A stretch of 64,000 bases of DNA from Rhodobacteraceae bacterium Araon29 (GCA_039640505.1 CP046865.1:1240001-1304000), one strand, 5' to 3'; positions 8,390 through 17,305 are shown, counted from the first letter of the stretch. The notes: generated from the sequence alone by a model not told the origin. A program made the numbers and translations.

Positions 8390-9184
8390 TTATAATTTAA
8401 GCAAATAGGGAAACCAGTCTTCTCGCAATCTGTCGCCATCCTTCATATTATGCCCGGGAAAGGGCGGTGATGTTGGGCCCGGGCGAGTTACATAGCGTGC
8501 ATCATCACCCACCAGGCGCAGCGAAAATGCTCGCCGCCGGTCGGCGGTCTCATTACCCCTTGCACCGTGTAATACTCCAAAATGAAAGGCAACCGCATCA
8601 CCCGGTTGCATGGCATATTCCAGCACCTTTAGGCCATCTTTATCCGGATCAGGCACCGGCATATAGTCTTCAGGATTGGGATAAAAATTTTCCTCTGAAA
8701 GCCAGCGGGTTGGCAAAACCGGCTTGTCCCACCGATGCGATCCGGCAACCAAACGTAGAGAAGCATCTTTTACTGGATCCAAAGGCGACCAAAAGCTCAC
8801 AGTTTGCTGGCCCGAGACAAAATAATAAGGCTCGTCTGAATGCCAAGGTGTGGGTTTTGAGGTTCCCGGTTCTTTGACAAGAACATGATCATGAAATAGT
8901 TGAACCGACTTCGATTGCATCAAATCAGCTGCGACCTCGGCAACCGGAGAGCGGCGAATTGCAGTTTCAAACTCGGCTATTCGGCTCCAATTGCAATAAT
9001 CATCAAAAAACCGTCCTTGCTCTCCCTGTTTGAGGTTTTCCGCAGCATAAGGCCCGGGGCTCGTCATATTTTTATCCACGCCTAGGCGCAAAAGATCGAC
9101 CTGATCCTTAAACAGACCTTCGATAAGCACGATACCGTCGCGCTGGAACTCTTCTACCATTTGCGCGTTCACCAAAGAATGCAT
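8390..9184 (-). CDS. phytanoyl-CoA dioxygenase (PhyH) family oxygenase
   Basis: 264-residue Fe(II)/2-oxoglutarate-dependent oxygenase. The metal-binding triad is visible as His115-x-Asp117 in WHSDEPYY and distal His206 in VLHGARGN, with Arg218 (RRRAFSLRL) placed to bind 2-oxoglutarate. The fold class hydroxylates small metabolites or lipid-linked substrates; the substrate here is unknown and need not be phytanoyl-CoA. It follows dddQ on the same strand after 80 bases, so the two could form an operon. A link to sulfonium or betaine metabolism is inference only. Confidence 0.86.
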   Translation of the reverse strand: MHSLVNAQMVEEFQRDGIVLIEGLFKDQVDLLRLGVDKNMTSPGPYAAENLKQGEQGRFFDDYCNWSRIAEFETAIRRSPVAEVAADLMQSKSVQLFHDHVLVKEPGTSKPTPWHSDEPYYFVSGQQTVSFWSPLDPVKDASLRLVAGSHRWDKPVLPTRWLSEENFYPNPEDYMPVPDPDKDGLKVLEYAMQPGDAVAFHFGVLHGARGNETADRRRAFSLRLVGDDARYVTRPGPTSPPFPGHNMKDGDRLREDWFPYLLKL

Positions 9185-9264
9185 CTATTCGGCCTTTCCT
9201 ATAGCGTTATGCGATAACGCGGGATCTGAAATCTCTGCCAGCTTAAGGCATTTCGAAACTTGGC

Positions 9265-9864
9265 TCATAGCTGCGGGTCCTTTGGCGTAAGAACCGGCCT
9301 TGTTTTTAGATCACCGCGCCACAAAACATAGGCCAGCACCGGCTTGTCTTCCGTGGTCATTGCATGCGGTTGGTTTGAGCCATGAAATACGGTATCGCCC
9401 GGACTCAAACGGCGCGGGGGCCGGCCGGCCGGTTCAAATATGGCCTCTCCGGCAATAATCAAATAAAGCTCTTCGGCCGGGTGGTGGTGCCAAGGGTAAA
9501 ATAAACCTTTTTTCGCATAGAGCACATAGCTGTTAAGTTTGTCTGAGTAAAAATGGCCGTGTGCGCCGATCAACTGGTAAGAGCCAAATTTTTGATTGAA
9601 GCCATCACCGATATCTTCATCTTTATAGGTGGCAAGCCATCCTGCGTATGGGGCCGATGCACAAAAAGCAGCGTAGCAGTCAAGTTCGCGGCCATCCCGC
9701 AAGCCCTCATCCGCAGGCAGGGCCTTTGCCGCCGGGATCGGGTGCGGAGCAAGAGTTTGATATTTCACAGCGTCATCCCACGCAGTAAATTGAGCAACCT
9801 CAGGATGAGATCTATGCAAGTTTTTTGCGGCAGCGAGTGCGTCATCAAAGCTGGAACGTATCAT
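9265..9864 (-). CDS. dddQ: DddQ-type dimethylsulfoniopropionate lyase (cupin)
   Basis: Cupin enzyme that cleaves DMSP to dimethyl sulfide and acrylate. The 199-residue length fits DddQ. The metal and catalytic site is visible: Tyr123, His126-His127-His128, Glu132, Tyr134 in FYPWHHHPAEELY, and His167 in GSNQPHAMTT, the same pattern as Tyr120/His125/Glu129/Tyr131/His163 as I recall from studied DddQ. The N-terminal helical half (YAAFCASAPYAGWLATY) also fits the DddL/Q family. It is divergent from a carboxymuconolactone decarboxylase-like gene and upstream of phyH. DddL, DddW and DddK share the cupin motif; length and the N-terminal part favour DddQ. Confidence 0.82.
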   Translation of the reverse strand: MIRSSFDDALAAAKNLHRSHPEVAQFTAWDDAVKYQTLAPHPIPAAKALPADEGLRDGRELDCYAAFCASAPYAGWLATYKDEDIGDGFNQKFGSYQLIGAHGHFYSDKLNSYVLYAKKGLFYPWHHHPAEELYLIIAGEAIFEPAGRPPRRLSPGDTVFHGSNQPHAMTTEDKPVLAYVLWRGDLKTRPVLTPKDPQL

Positions 9865-9977
9865 CTAGCCTCACTTTTTTGACTGATTTACTAGCGTTAG
9901 TTCTTCTGTGTTTATTTTGCAATTATCATTTTTACAGCAGCCAATTGGCATACCGGTAGCGATGGGCTAAATTAAAA

Positions 9978-9994
9978 GCTGCTAGGTGAGCAGC
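9978..9994 (+). promoter_or_regulatory. small hairpin in leader of the CMD-like gene
   Basis: GCTGCT/AGCAGC inverted repeat with a five-base loop, about 30 bases before the start of the following gene. It could be a leader stem or a binding half-site pair; no function can be assigned. Confidence 0.25.
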
Positions 9995-10024
9995 CTTCAG
10001 TGGGATCAGGCAAAGGAGCAAGAA

Positions 10025-10402
10025 ATGGCAGTATTCGACGAGGATCTTTTTCTAAAAGGTCTTGAGCAGCGCAAGTCAACCCTAGGTGCTGAATATGTGG
10101 AAAACAACCTGGCCGCAGCGGATGAGTTTACCCGTCCGTTCCAAGAGGCAATGACTGCATGGTGTTGGGGGTTTGGCTGGGGCGATGATATCATAGATGC
10201 AAAAACACGCTCGATGATGAACCTTTCGATGATTGGCGCGCTGGGCAAAATGCACGAATGGGAATTGCATTTGCGCGGCGCTCTCAACAATGGCGTGACC
10301 CAAGATGAAGTGCGCGCAATTATCCATGTGATCGGAATTTATTGCGGCGTGCCGCAGGCCATTGAATGCTTTCGAGCGGCAAAAAAGGTGTTTGATGCCT
10401 AA
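10025..10402 (+). CDS. carboxymuconolactone decarboxylase (CMD/AhpD-like) family protein
   Basis: 125-residue all-helical protein of the CMD family. The start at ATG 10025 is supported by AAAGGAGC directly upstream; a frame extension to 9986 lacks such a site. Conserved parts are FTRPFQEAMTAWCWGFGWG, the LDxKTRSMMNLSMIGALGK-like helix and the C-terminal EVRAIIHVIGIYCGVPQAIECF, with one cysteine near the usual active site. Members act as 4-carboxymuconolactone decarboxylases or as peroxidatic/structural proteins. No protocatechuate pathway genes are nearby, so the classical role is not supported by context. It ends convergently with the response-regulator gene. Confidence 0.8.
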   Translation: MAVFDEDLFLKGLEQRKSTLGAEYVENNLAAADEFTRPFQEAMTAWCWGFGWGDDIIDAKTRSMMNLSMIGALGKMHEWELHLRGALNNGVTQDEVRAIIHVIGIYCGVPQAIECFRAAKKVFDA

Positions 10403-10430
10403 AACTGATAAAAACTGGTGGCGAAGCTTT

Positions 10431-11114
10431 TTATAAACCGCCGCCAGTGCCTTGTAGAACCCCATGTTCCAGCGCATAGCGGGTCAGACCAGCGGTCGAG
10501 CTGATGCCCAGCTTGCGTTTGATATTTTTGCGATGTGTTTCAACTGTGCGGATGGAAATTTCCAACCGCACAGCGACATCTTTATTCGATTTTCCCTGTG
10601 CCAATTGCAACAAAATGGTCTGTTCTCGGTTGGTGAGCGGTTCTCGTTCGGTTTCCATCAGTGGGTTTAAAGCCGCACTGGCGCCCGTGCATAAGTAATT
10701 CTTGCCGGTCATGACAGTGACAATCGCTGTATAGACGTCTTCGGTCGGCACATCTTTTAGAATATAACCTTTGGCTCCATGCGACAGAGCCATCGACACG
10801 TATTCTGGGCTGTCATGCATAGATAAAATTAGGATACGCACCCCGGGAAAGCGTTCAAGTATAATTTCCGTTGCCGAAAGACCATTAACCCCTGGCATAT
10901 TTAGATCGAGCAGCATCACATCGGGTCGCAATTTAGCGACCTGATCAATGGCTTCTTGCCCATTGACCAGCGATCCGACCAAATCAAGATCTGGGTAGGT
11001 TTCTAGGATCGACCTCAGCCCATCACGCACCATCGGATGGTCATCGACAATAACCACACGGATTGGGCGCGCTTGCTCTTGAATAATACTGTCACTTTTG
11101 TAAGTCATATTCAC
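10431..11114 (-). CDS. NarL/LuxR-type response regulator
   Basis: 227-residue DNA-binding regulator. Receiver domain about residues 18-135 with acidic pocket DD (24-25), phospho-acceptor Asp70 in VMLLDLNMPG, and switch/Lys residues in GAKGYILKD. A C-terminal LuxR helix-turn-helix runs about 155-220 (LTNREQTILLQLAQGKSNKDVAVRLEISIRTVETH). Its start overlaps the end of the histidine kinase by 23 bases, so the two are translationally coupled. Position divergent from the TRAP operon suggests that operon as target. Confidence 0.92.
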   Translation of the reverse strand: MNMTYKSDSIIQEQARPIRVVIVDDHPMVRDGLRSILETYPDLDLVGSLVNGQEAIDQVAKLRPDVMLLDLNMPGVNGLSATEIILERFPGVRILILSMHDSPEYVSMALSHGAKGYILKDVPTEDVYTAIVTVMTGKNYLCTGASAALNPLMETEREPLTNREQTILLQLAQGKSNKDVAVRLEISIRTVETHRKNIKRKLGISSTAGLTRYALEHGVLQGTGGGL

Positions 11115-12531
11115 TTGCGTCTTTGGCTTTGTTTTCGGGCGATAGCAGATGCGACAATGGTACTATTGCTTCTATCGTGGTGCCTTCTTCGGAGCTGGAA
11201 ATTTGGATTGAGCCATCAAGTTGTTCGATCCTTTCCATCATATTTCGTAGGCCCAAGCCTTCGAAAGAGGCATTGCGTTTTTGGTTTGGTTTTTGTGAAA
11301 AGCCTTTGCCATTGTCAATGATTTTTAGGGTGGCACCCTTTTTGTGTCCGGAAAGTCGTAAAGATACGCGCGTCGCCTCAGAATGGCGCTCAATATTTGT
11401 CAGGGCTTCTTGTGCAATACGATAGAGCGCAATTTTGCTTTCTTGGTCCAAGCGGTTGCGAAATACGACAGTTTCTATGTCTGTTTGAATGCCCGTGCGT
11501 CGATTAAATTCATCAAGCAGGGCTTTCAGCGCAGGGCCAAGCCCTAAATCATCAAGCATTCCGGGTCGTAGATCGCGGCTGATCCGCCGCACTTCTTGGA
11601 TTGCGCCATTGATTGTATCAATGCCCTTTGTAAGATTTTCCATACCCCGACGATCGCCAATATTAAGTCGCCGCCCCGCCAATTCGAGCGAAAACCTAAC
11701 ACCCACCAAAATCTGGCTAATCGAATCGTGCAGTTCGCGGGCAACGCGGCTGCGCTCTTCTTCTTGTGTGTCCAAAATGCGTTGCGTGAGCTGCTTTAGC
11801 TTGGCATCCGCAAGCCGTCGTTCGCGGATATTTATCACCATACCTGACAAAAAGACTAAAAGCAGCGCTGCAAATGTAATGCCGCCAATATAAAAAAATG
11901 TAAGTTTTACCCTGTTTTCAACTTCCGAGCGTGCGGCGGCAACAGTGGCCATTACATCATCAACAAATACTCCGGTTCCTAAAGCCCATTGCCAATTTTG
12001 AAACCCATTAACATAAGAGATCATTAGGGCTTCTTCACCGGTTGACGGTTTGGGCCAAAGATAGGTGTGATAGCCTGCGCCCGAGCGAGCAATGCGAATG
12101 AGCTCATCAACCACCGGCGTGCCTTGGCTATCCGTTAATCCGCTCCAGTTTTTATTAATCATCTCAGTTTGGCGTGGGCTGACAAGGTTAGTTCCATCAT
12201 AATCATAGACGAAAAAGAAACCATCCGTGCCGTAGATCATTGCCGAAAGGATTTGCGTTACTTGTTTTTTGGCGCGCTCATCATCCGGGTCCGCGCGGCC
12301 GTAGATGTAATAGAATCCTAAGGTGGCTTGCTTTAAATAGTTTCGCAGTTCTGCCTTTTTCGCATTGATTAGGGTTTCTTCAAGCGATTGAATTTCCTTT
12401 TCCGCCAATTGTCTAGACTGCAACGTCACCAATGCGGCAATTGCGGCCACGGCCAAAACCAACGGTATCGTCGCTAGAATTGATAACTTTTGGCCATAGC
12501 TGGGCCGGATTTTTTGGCTGAAAAACCCCAT
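11092..12531 (-). CDS. Cache-domain sensor histidine kinase (HisKA_3 type)
   Basis: 479-residue membrane sensor. Transmembrane helix about 18-36, periplasmic single Cache domain about 40-205 (GFFFVYDYDGTNLVSPR, NWQWALGTGVFVDD), second helix about 211-233, short linker, HisKA_3 dimerisation helix with phospho-His268 in EEERSRVARELHDS, and HATPase (NIERHSEA, DNGKGF, GLGLRNMMERI). Cache sensors of this kind commonly bind small carboxylates. Divergent from the TRAP transporter that follows, it probably senses the transported compound and signals through the adjacent LuxR-type regulator. The ligand is unknown. Confidence 0.92.
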   Translation of the reverse strand: MGFFSQKIRPSYGQKLSILATIPLVLAVAAIAALVTLQSRQLAEKEIQSLEETLINAKKAELRNYLKQATLGFYYIYGRADPDDERAKKQVTQILSAMIYGTDGFFFVYDYDGTNLVSPRQTEMINKNWSGLTDSQGTPVVDELIRIARSGAGYHTYLWPKPSTGEEALMISYVNGFQNWQWALGTGVFVDDVMATVAAARSEVENRVKLTFFYIGGITFAALLLVFLSGMVINIRERRLADAKLKQLTQRILDTQEEERSRVARELHDSISQILVGVRFSLELAGRRLNIGDRRGMENLTKGIDTINGAIQEVRRISRDLRPGMLDDLGLGPALKALLDEFNRRTGIQTDIETVVFRNRLDQESKIALYRIAQEALTNIERHSEATRVSLRLSGHKKGATLKIIDNGKGFSQKPNQKRNASFEGLGLRNMMERIEQLDGSIQISSSEEGTTIEAIVPLSHLLSPENKAKDASEYDLQK

Positions 12532-12651
12532 GATTTTTAGGCTATATGGAAAACACAGGCTTGGAAAGTGCTAGACTACAGACAAGTCACGTTCAATCAG
12601 GGGACATAAATTAACGGTATCAATGAAGATTGAGCATAATAACACGAGTTT

Positions 12652-12659
12652 CTACGTAG
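12652..12659. promoter_or_regulatory. CTACGTAG palindrome upstream of TRAP operon
   Basis: Eight-base perfect palindrome CTACGTAG about 100 bases before the dctP-like start, in the 225-base space between the sensor kinase and the transporter. NarL-type regulators bind short inverted repeats, so it is a candidate operator, but eight bases alone is weak evidence. Confidence 0.25.
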
Positions 12660-12756
12660 TTGTCGGTATTGCCTTTCGTTCATATGCGATTAACAACAAA
12701 AGTATGTAATCAACAGTGCGAAAAAATTTGCGCTGAAATTTTGGGAGGAATAACAC

Positions 12757-13842
12757 ATGGATCGTAGATCTTTTCTTAGAACGTCGGCCCTTGGTGGTGG
12801 TGCAGCAGCAGCCTCTACTTTGGCAGCTCCGGCCTATGCAACTGGCAAGCGGACCCTGACAATGGTTCAGTCTTGGCCGCGCGGTTTTGCAGTTTTGGAT
12901 GATGCAGCCAGCTATATGGTTGAGATGGTCGGCGCAATGTCAGACGGTCAGTTGACGATTGACAAAAAAGCACCGGGTGAGCTTGTTGGTGCACTTGAAG
13001 TGTTTGACGCCGTATCATCGGGTCAGGCAGATATGTACCATTCGGCGGATTACTATTTTATCGGTCAACACCCTGGTTATGCGTATTTCACGGCCGTGCC
13101 GTTTGGAGGGACCGCTCAAGAGCTGACCAACTGGTACTACCATGGTGGCGGTGAGCAATTGCATGACGAACTGGGTCAGATTTTTAACCTAAAAGGTCTA
13201 CTCGCTGGTAACTCTGGCTCGCAGTCAGGCGGCTGGTTCCGTAAAGAAATTAAATCAGCAGATGACTTTAACGGTCTGAAATTCCGGATGCCGGGTTTGG
13301 GCGGCAAAGTGCTTGGAAAACTGGGTGCGTCGGTTCAAAACATCCCCGGTGGTGAATTGTATCAGGCCTTGTCTTCTGGCGCGCTGGATGGGCTTGAGTG
13401 GGTTGGCCCACAAGCTGATGAACGCGCCGGCTTCCAAGAGGTTGCCAAAATTTACTATACAGCGGGTTTCCATGAGCCAGGATCAGGTTTGGCTGCTTCC
13501 GTTAACTTGGATGTCTGGAACGAGCTCTCAGCGCAGCATCAAGCCATTATGCGCAATGCTTCTATGGCGGTCACGCATTATCAGCTGTCGGAAACTCTGT
13601 CCAACAATGGGGCCGCCCTTGCGCGTCTGCAATCGCAAGGCGTGAAAACCCTACAATTCTCAGACGATGTTTGGGATGCATTCGGTAAAGCGTCGGCTGA
13701 GGTGATGGATGAGAATATGGATGATGACCTGTTCGCAACCATTCGTGAAAGCTTTGAAACCTCACTTGCAACATCCGCATCATGGATTAACAAATCCGAT
13801 GGCTATTATGTGAGCCAGCGTATGCGCGTGCTGGGTGGCTAA
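12757..13842 (+). CDS. TRAP transporter solute-binding protein, 2-oxoacid/lactate (TakP-like) group
   Basis: Periplasmic receptor of a tripartite ATP-independent transporter. The 361-residue precursor carries a twin-arginine signal (MDRRSFLRTSALGGG, cleavage near AYA at 26-28). The mature part belongs to the FcbT1/TakP group. Likely ligand residues include Gln156 (GSQSGGW), Arg177 (KFRMPG), Trp215 (GLEWVGP) and Glu240 (FHEPGSG), the same places where TakP holds a 2-oxoacid with a cation. GGGAGG-like Shine-Dalgarno before ATG. First gene of dctP-dctQ-dctM; a strong hairpin after it probably raises receptor expression over the permease. Substrate is inferred as a small keto or hydroxy acid, not proved. 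Confidence 0.87.
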   Translation: MDRRSFLRTSALGGGAAAASTLAAPAYATGKRTLTMVQSWPRGFAVLDDAASYMVEMVGAMSDGQLTIDKKAPGELVGALEVFDAVSSGQADMYHSADYYFIGQHPGYAYFTAVPFGGTAQELTNWYYHGGGEQLHDELGQIFNLKGLLAGNSGSQSGGWFRKEIKSADDFNGLKFRMPGLGGKVLGKLGASVQNIPGGELYQALSSGALDGLEWVGPQADERAGFQEVAKIYYTAGFHEPGSGLAASVNLDVWNELSAQHQAIMRNASMAVTHYQLSETLSNNGAALARLQSQGVKTLQFSDDVWDAFGKASAEVMDENMDDDLFATIRESFETSLATSASWINKSDGYYVSQRMRVLGG

Positions 13843-13863
13843 GCTGCTTTAAAAACTAAAAGA

Positions 13864-13892
13864 GTAGGGCCTTTCTTTGTGAGAGGCCCTAC
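13864..13892 (+). terminator. hairpin between dctP-like and dctQ-like genes (attenuator/stabiliser)
   Basis: Perfect nine-base stem GTAGGGCCT/AGGCCCTAC with an 11-base loop, followed by only a poor T-run (AGTTTCTTA). It lies in the 92-base gap between receptor and small permease genes, a usual place for a partial terminator or 3'-stabilising stem that gives more receptor than permease. Confidence 0.72.
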
Positions 13893-13934
13893 AGTTTCTT
13901 AGTTGGGTAAAAAAACCAGCAGAAGCGGGGAGAC

Positions 13935-14870
13935 ATGCAGGAAGAAGCAACTATAGGGCTATCGGACGCTTTATCTGCGCTTGGCAGTGGGCTGATGTGG
14001 GTTTTCCAGAACCTTGTCATGGCGTTTTACAATTTCGGTTATGCCATTACCCATCCCGGGCTTTGGTTAGACTGGAGCGATAAAAAGGCCATTATGCGTT
14101 TTGTTTATTACGGCGCATCTGTTGAGTTTTTCTTTGCTGTTTTTACATTTTTTATAGTGATTTTCGTTATTGGTACGTTCAAACGCGACTTTTTATGGGG
14201 TTGTGTCAGGGTGTTGGAGGGCTTCGCTAACAGTGTGGGCCGCATTTTTGCATGGGCCGGTTTGATCATGGTTCTTCAACAGGTTTTGATTGTAATCATG
14301 CAACGGATTTTCACCCGGCCAGACATCATTCTAAGCGTCGGTGTACCATTGCAATTTGATATCAGCTGGTACGCGGAAGAACTAAAGCTTTATAATGCGA
14401 TCGTTGTCACGCTTTGCGCGATGTACACGTTTGTTCAAGGTGGGCATGTCCGGGTTGATCTTATCTATGCCGGAGTGAAATTTCGTACGAAAAAAGTCAT
14501 CGATATGATCGGTTCGATGCTGTTCATGGTGCCGATGGCCGTGCTGATCTGGATGTATGGCTGGTTTTTCATGTGGCGGCACCTGATCGTTCCCAAGCCT
14601 TCAGCCAGCGACCAGCTTGAGCGGCTGTTGATGAAATCTCGCGCCCTGCGCTGGAATGTTGAAACAATTGGGTTTTCACCAAACGGGTTTACTGGCTATT
14701 TTCTCTTCAAGATTCTCATGGTGGCTTTTGCCGGTATGGTATTTATCCACGCTTGGGCCTTTTTCATGCGTTCCTATTTGGAATGGAAAGAAGGCGCTGC
14801 CAGCGAAAACAAATACCTTGATAAAGATATCCTTGATGATGGCGAAGACGCCGTCGAAGCCACGCATTAA
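13935..14870 (+). CDS. TRAP transporter small permease subunit (long form, DctQ/FcbT2-like)
   Basis: 311-residue membrane protein, about twice the length of a classical DctQ (about 170), as is usual for the FcbT2 long form. It has an N-terminal pair of hydrophobic segments (about 25-80) before the four-helix DctQ core (about 95-290), and the conserved TFVQGGHVRVDLIY segment seen in DctQ proteins. The last 30 residues are charged and cytoplasmic. Start ATG 13935 follows GGGGAG. It forms the permease complex with the next gene. Confidence 0.87.
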   Translation: MQEEATIGLSDALSALGSGLMWVFQNLVMAFYNFGYAITHPGLWLDWSDKKAIMRFVYYGASVEFFFAVFTFFIVIFVIGTFKRDFLWGCVRVLEGFANSVGRIFAWAGLIMVLQQVLIVIMQRIFTRPDIILSVGVPLQFDISWYAEELKLYNAIVVTLCAMYTFVQGGHVRVDLIYAGVKFRTKKVIDMIGSMLFMVPMAVLIWMYGWFFMWRHLIVPKPSASDQLERLLMKSRALRWNVETIGFSPNGFTGYFLFKILMVAFAGMVFIHAWAFFMRSYLEWKEGAASENKYLDKDILDDGEDAVEATH

Positions 14871-14890
14871 CCTAAGGGGCTGTGACGAAT

Positions 14891-17245
14891 ATGTTATTTG
14901 GACTTGATGGCGTCGAAATTGGCCTAATCATCGTTTTTTTCTGCCTATTTGGCGGTATTTTGTCTGGCTTCCCTGTGGCTTTTGCAATTGGTGGCGCCGG
15001 GGTGATTTCCTTTGGCATTATTGCGGTACTTGATAGCGCGGGATTGTTAATTCATCAGGCGATTGACACGTCTTCGCAGATGTATATTGATTTGCTCGCT
15101 TCGGGGATCAATCCAGAGACTGTGTCGGTATTCAGGTATCCGGATTTGCCGCGAATTGCTGAGCCTGTGTTTGAAGGGGGCTGGCAAACAGCGCTTAACC
15201 GCAAAATATCGTTCATTGCCAACCGTATGAACGAACGGGTTTTGGCGGGACAGTCAATTGAAACACTGCTGGCGGTTTTGATGTTCGTCTTAATGGGGAT
15301 CACGCTTGAGCGATCTAAAATTGCAAACGATCTTTTGACCACAATGGCGCGGGTGTTCGGCCCACTTCCCGGCGGCCTTGCGGTATCTGTTGTTGTGGTT
15401 GGCGCGTTTCTAGCAGCCTCGACAGGCATTGTTGGGGCAACAGTTGTCACCATGGGATTGCTGTCACTGCCGACCATGTTGCGCAATGGCTATTCGCCTG
15501 AGCTGTCTACAGGCGTGATCGCGGCGTCGGGCACTTTGGGGCAAATTATTCCGCCTTCGATTGTGATTGTACTTTTGGGGACATTGACTGGCGATCTCTA
15601 TTCTGCCGCTCAAGAAGCCCGCGCGCAAAGTGCCGGCTGTACGGACGCGCTTACCTATCTCGGAAAACCGGCTGTGGTATCTGTTGGGTCTTTATTTCAG
15701 GCAGCACTTTTGCCGGGAATAATGCTTGCATTCCTGTATGCTGCCTATGCCTTTGTCTATGCCCTGTTTAATCCTAAAAAAGCGCCTGCAGTCAGCATGG
15801 GCGCGGCTAATGAAACTGGTACAACTGCACGCCATGCGCTGACCTGGTTCTTATTTGTGCCTGCCGCGCTGATTGCCGGATCGGTCGCGTTTAACTTTGT
15901 CGGTGTGGCCGGAAGCCAATCGGTCATTGTCGATACCTTCTCAGATATCGGGGAAGAAGCAACACTGCGTACCAACGTAAGCCCTGAATGTCAGGCGTCG
16001 ATGATTGAGCTGCATGGCCAAGAGGCGTGGGATGCAGCAATAAAGCAGCAGGTCGATATTGATGCGGCGGGCGGCGTTAAGGAAAGTGTTAAGTTGAGCG
16101 AAGAAGAAATTGAGGTTCTTCTGGATGAAAAAGTGAAATCAGCCCCACCGATCGGATCGGGCGTTCTGATAATCGCACTGCTGGCGGCGATAATTTTAGC
16201 CGCGGCTCGGGGAGCATCCCCACGCGAAAGCACGCGGCCACTGCTTTTGGGCGGTCTTGGTGTCGTACTCATGCTGATGGCAGACATCGTGCTAATTTCG
16301 CCGTTGACGTCCTCAAGCATGGCATGGGCTGCTTTGGCAATACCAGTGATTTTGGTGATTTTTGGGGCAAGGTCCGCTGTCGGCCGGTTGGCCCAAATCG
16401 AACTCATCCGAGTGGTGTTTCCACCTTTGGTTTTGATCGTGGCAGTGCTGGGTTCAATCCTTGGCGGGATCACCAATCCGACACCCGCAGCGGCGCTTGG
16501 GGCGGCTGGGGCGATCATGCTCGCTGCCTATCGCAAGCTTAATGATCAGGGCAGAAGCGGAAAAATTGTGATCCAATCAACCTTTGCGTTGATCATCATG
16601 ATCCTGTTTGGAATTAATTTTGATCTGCGGATCAATACCCAAGAGGTTTCAGCAGAAACATGGATCGCGTTCTTTTTTGCCTATGCAGCTTATCTTTATG
16701 CAATTTTTGGACTTTTGTTTTCATGCTGGGTGCTTTTCAGCTCCGGGGTTATGAGCCCGGTGGTGCGCGAAACCACAAAAGTTACATCGATGGTTTTTGC
16801 GATTTTGATCGGATCTCAGGTTTTGAATCTGGTGGTGATTTCCTTTGGCGGCGAGCATTATATCCAGCAGTTCCTTAGGTCGTTTGATAACGAATTTACT
16901 GTGTTTCTGATTGTTATGCTGGTTCTATTTATTCTTGGCTTTGTCCTTGATTTTCTTGAGATCATATACATTGTAATCCCAATTGTGGGGCCGGTCATTT
17001 ATGGGGGAACATTCGATCCCCTCTGGGTAACGATTATGATCGCGGTGAATTTGCAAACCTCGTTCCTGACGCCGCCGTTTGGATTCGCCCTGTTCTATTT
17101 GCGCGGAGTGGCGCCGAAATCAGTAACAACAGGCCATATCTATCGCGGTGTGATTCCCTTTGTATTCATCCAGATGGTTGGTTTGGGTCTGCTGTGGATG
17201 GCACCCTCCCTAGTCACGATCGTGCCGAATCTTTTGGCGCCTTAA
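14891..17245 (+). CDS. TRAP transporter large permease subunit (long form, DctM/FcbT3-like)
   Basis: Cation-coupled transport subunit, about 784 residues against about 430 for ordinary DctM, as in FcbT3-type systems. The first part carries GGILSGFPVAFAIGG and the loop with TSSQMYIDLL; the signature GTLGQIIPPSIVIVLLG marks one half of the transport site and LQTSFLTPPFGFALFYL the other. Between the halves is a long insertion (about residues 300-560) with an acidic soluble segment and extra membrane helices. GTG 14882 is an alternative start, but AAGGGG is better spaced for ATG 14891. Last gene of the operon. Confidence 0.88.
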   Translation: MLFGLDGVEIGLIIVFFCLFGGILSGFPVAFAIGGAGVISFGIIAVLDSAGLLIHQAIDTSSQMYIDLLASGINPETVSVFRYPDLPRIAEPVFEGGWQTALNRKISFIANRMNERVLAGQSIETLLAVLMFVLMGITLERSKIANDLLTTMARVFGPLPGGLAVSVVVVGAFLAASTGIVGATVVTMGLLSLPTMLRNGYSPELSTGVIAASGTLGQIIPPSIVIVLLGTLTGDLYSAAQEARAQSAGCTDALTYLGKPAVVSVGSLFQAALLPGIMLAFLYAAYAFVYALFNPKKAPAVSMGAANETGTTARHALTWFLFVPAALIAGSVAFNFVGVAGSQSVIVDTFSDIGEEATLRTNVSPECQASMIELHGQEAWDAAIKQQVDIDAAGGVKESVKLSEEEIEVLLDEKVKSAPPIGSGVLIIALLAAIILAAARGASPRESTRPLLLGGLGVVLMLMADIVLISPLTSSSMAWAALAIPVILVIFGARSAVGRLAQIELIRVVFPPLVLIVAVLGSILGGITNPTPAAALGAAGAIMLAAYRKLNDQGRSGKIVIQSTFALIIMILFGINFDLRINTQEVSAETWIAFFFAYAAYLYAIFGLLFSCWVLFSSGVMSPVVRETTKVTSMVFAILIGSQVLNLVVISFGGEHYIQQFLRSFDNEFTVFLIVMLVLFILGFVLDFLEIIYIVIPIVGPVIYGGTFDPLWVTIMIAVNLQTSFLTPPFGFALFYLRGVAPKSVTTGHIYRGVIPFVFIQMVGLGLLWMAPSLVTIVPNLLAP

Positions 17246-17260
17246 CAAACAGGGGTTCAC

Positions 17261-17305
17261 CCTTTCAGTGCATAAGTTAGAGCGCCTACTTGCCTTGCTG
17301 AAAGG
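17261..17305 (+). other. inverted repeat after the TRAP operon
   Basis: CCTTTCAG (17261-17268) and CTGAAAGG (17298-17305) can pair across a 29-base loop. No T-run follows, so it is not a classical terminator; it may be a processed 3' structure in the 155-base gap before the CoA-transferase-like gene. Confidence 0.3.

Noticed and set aside
12625-12711. 28-codon frame upstream of the TRAP operon
   Set aside because: No convincing ribosome site, no conserved feature; likely chance.
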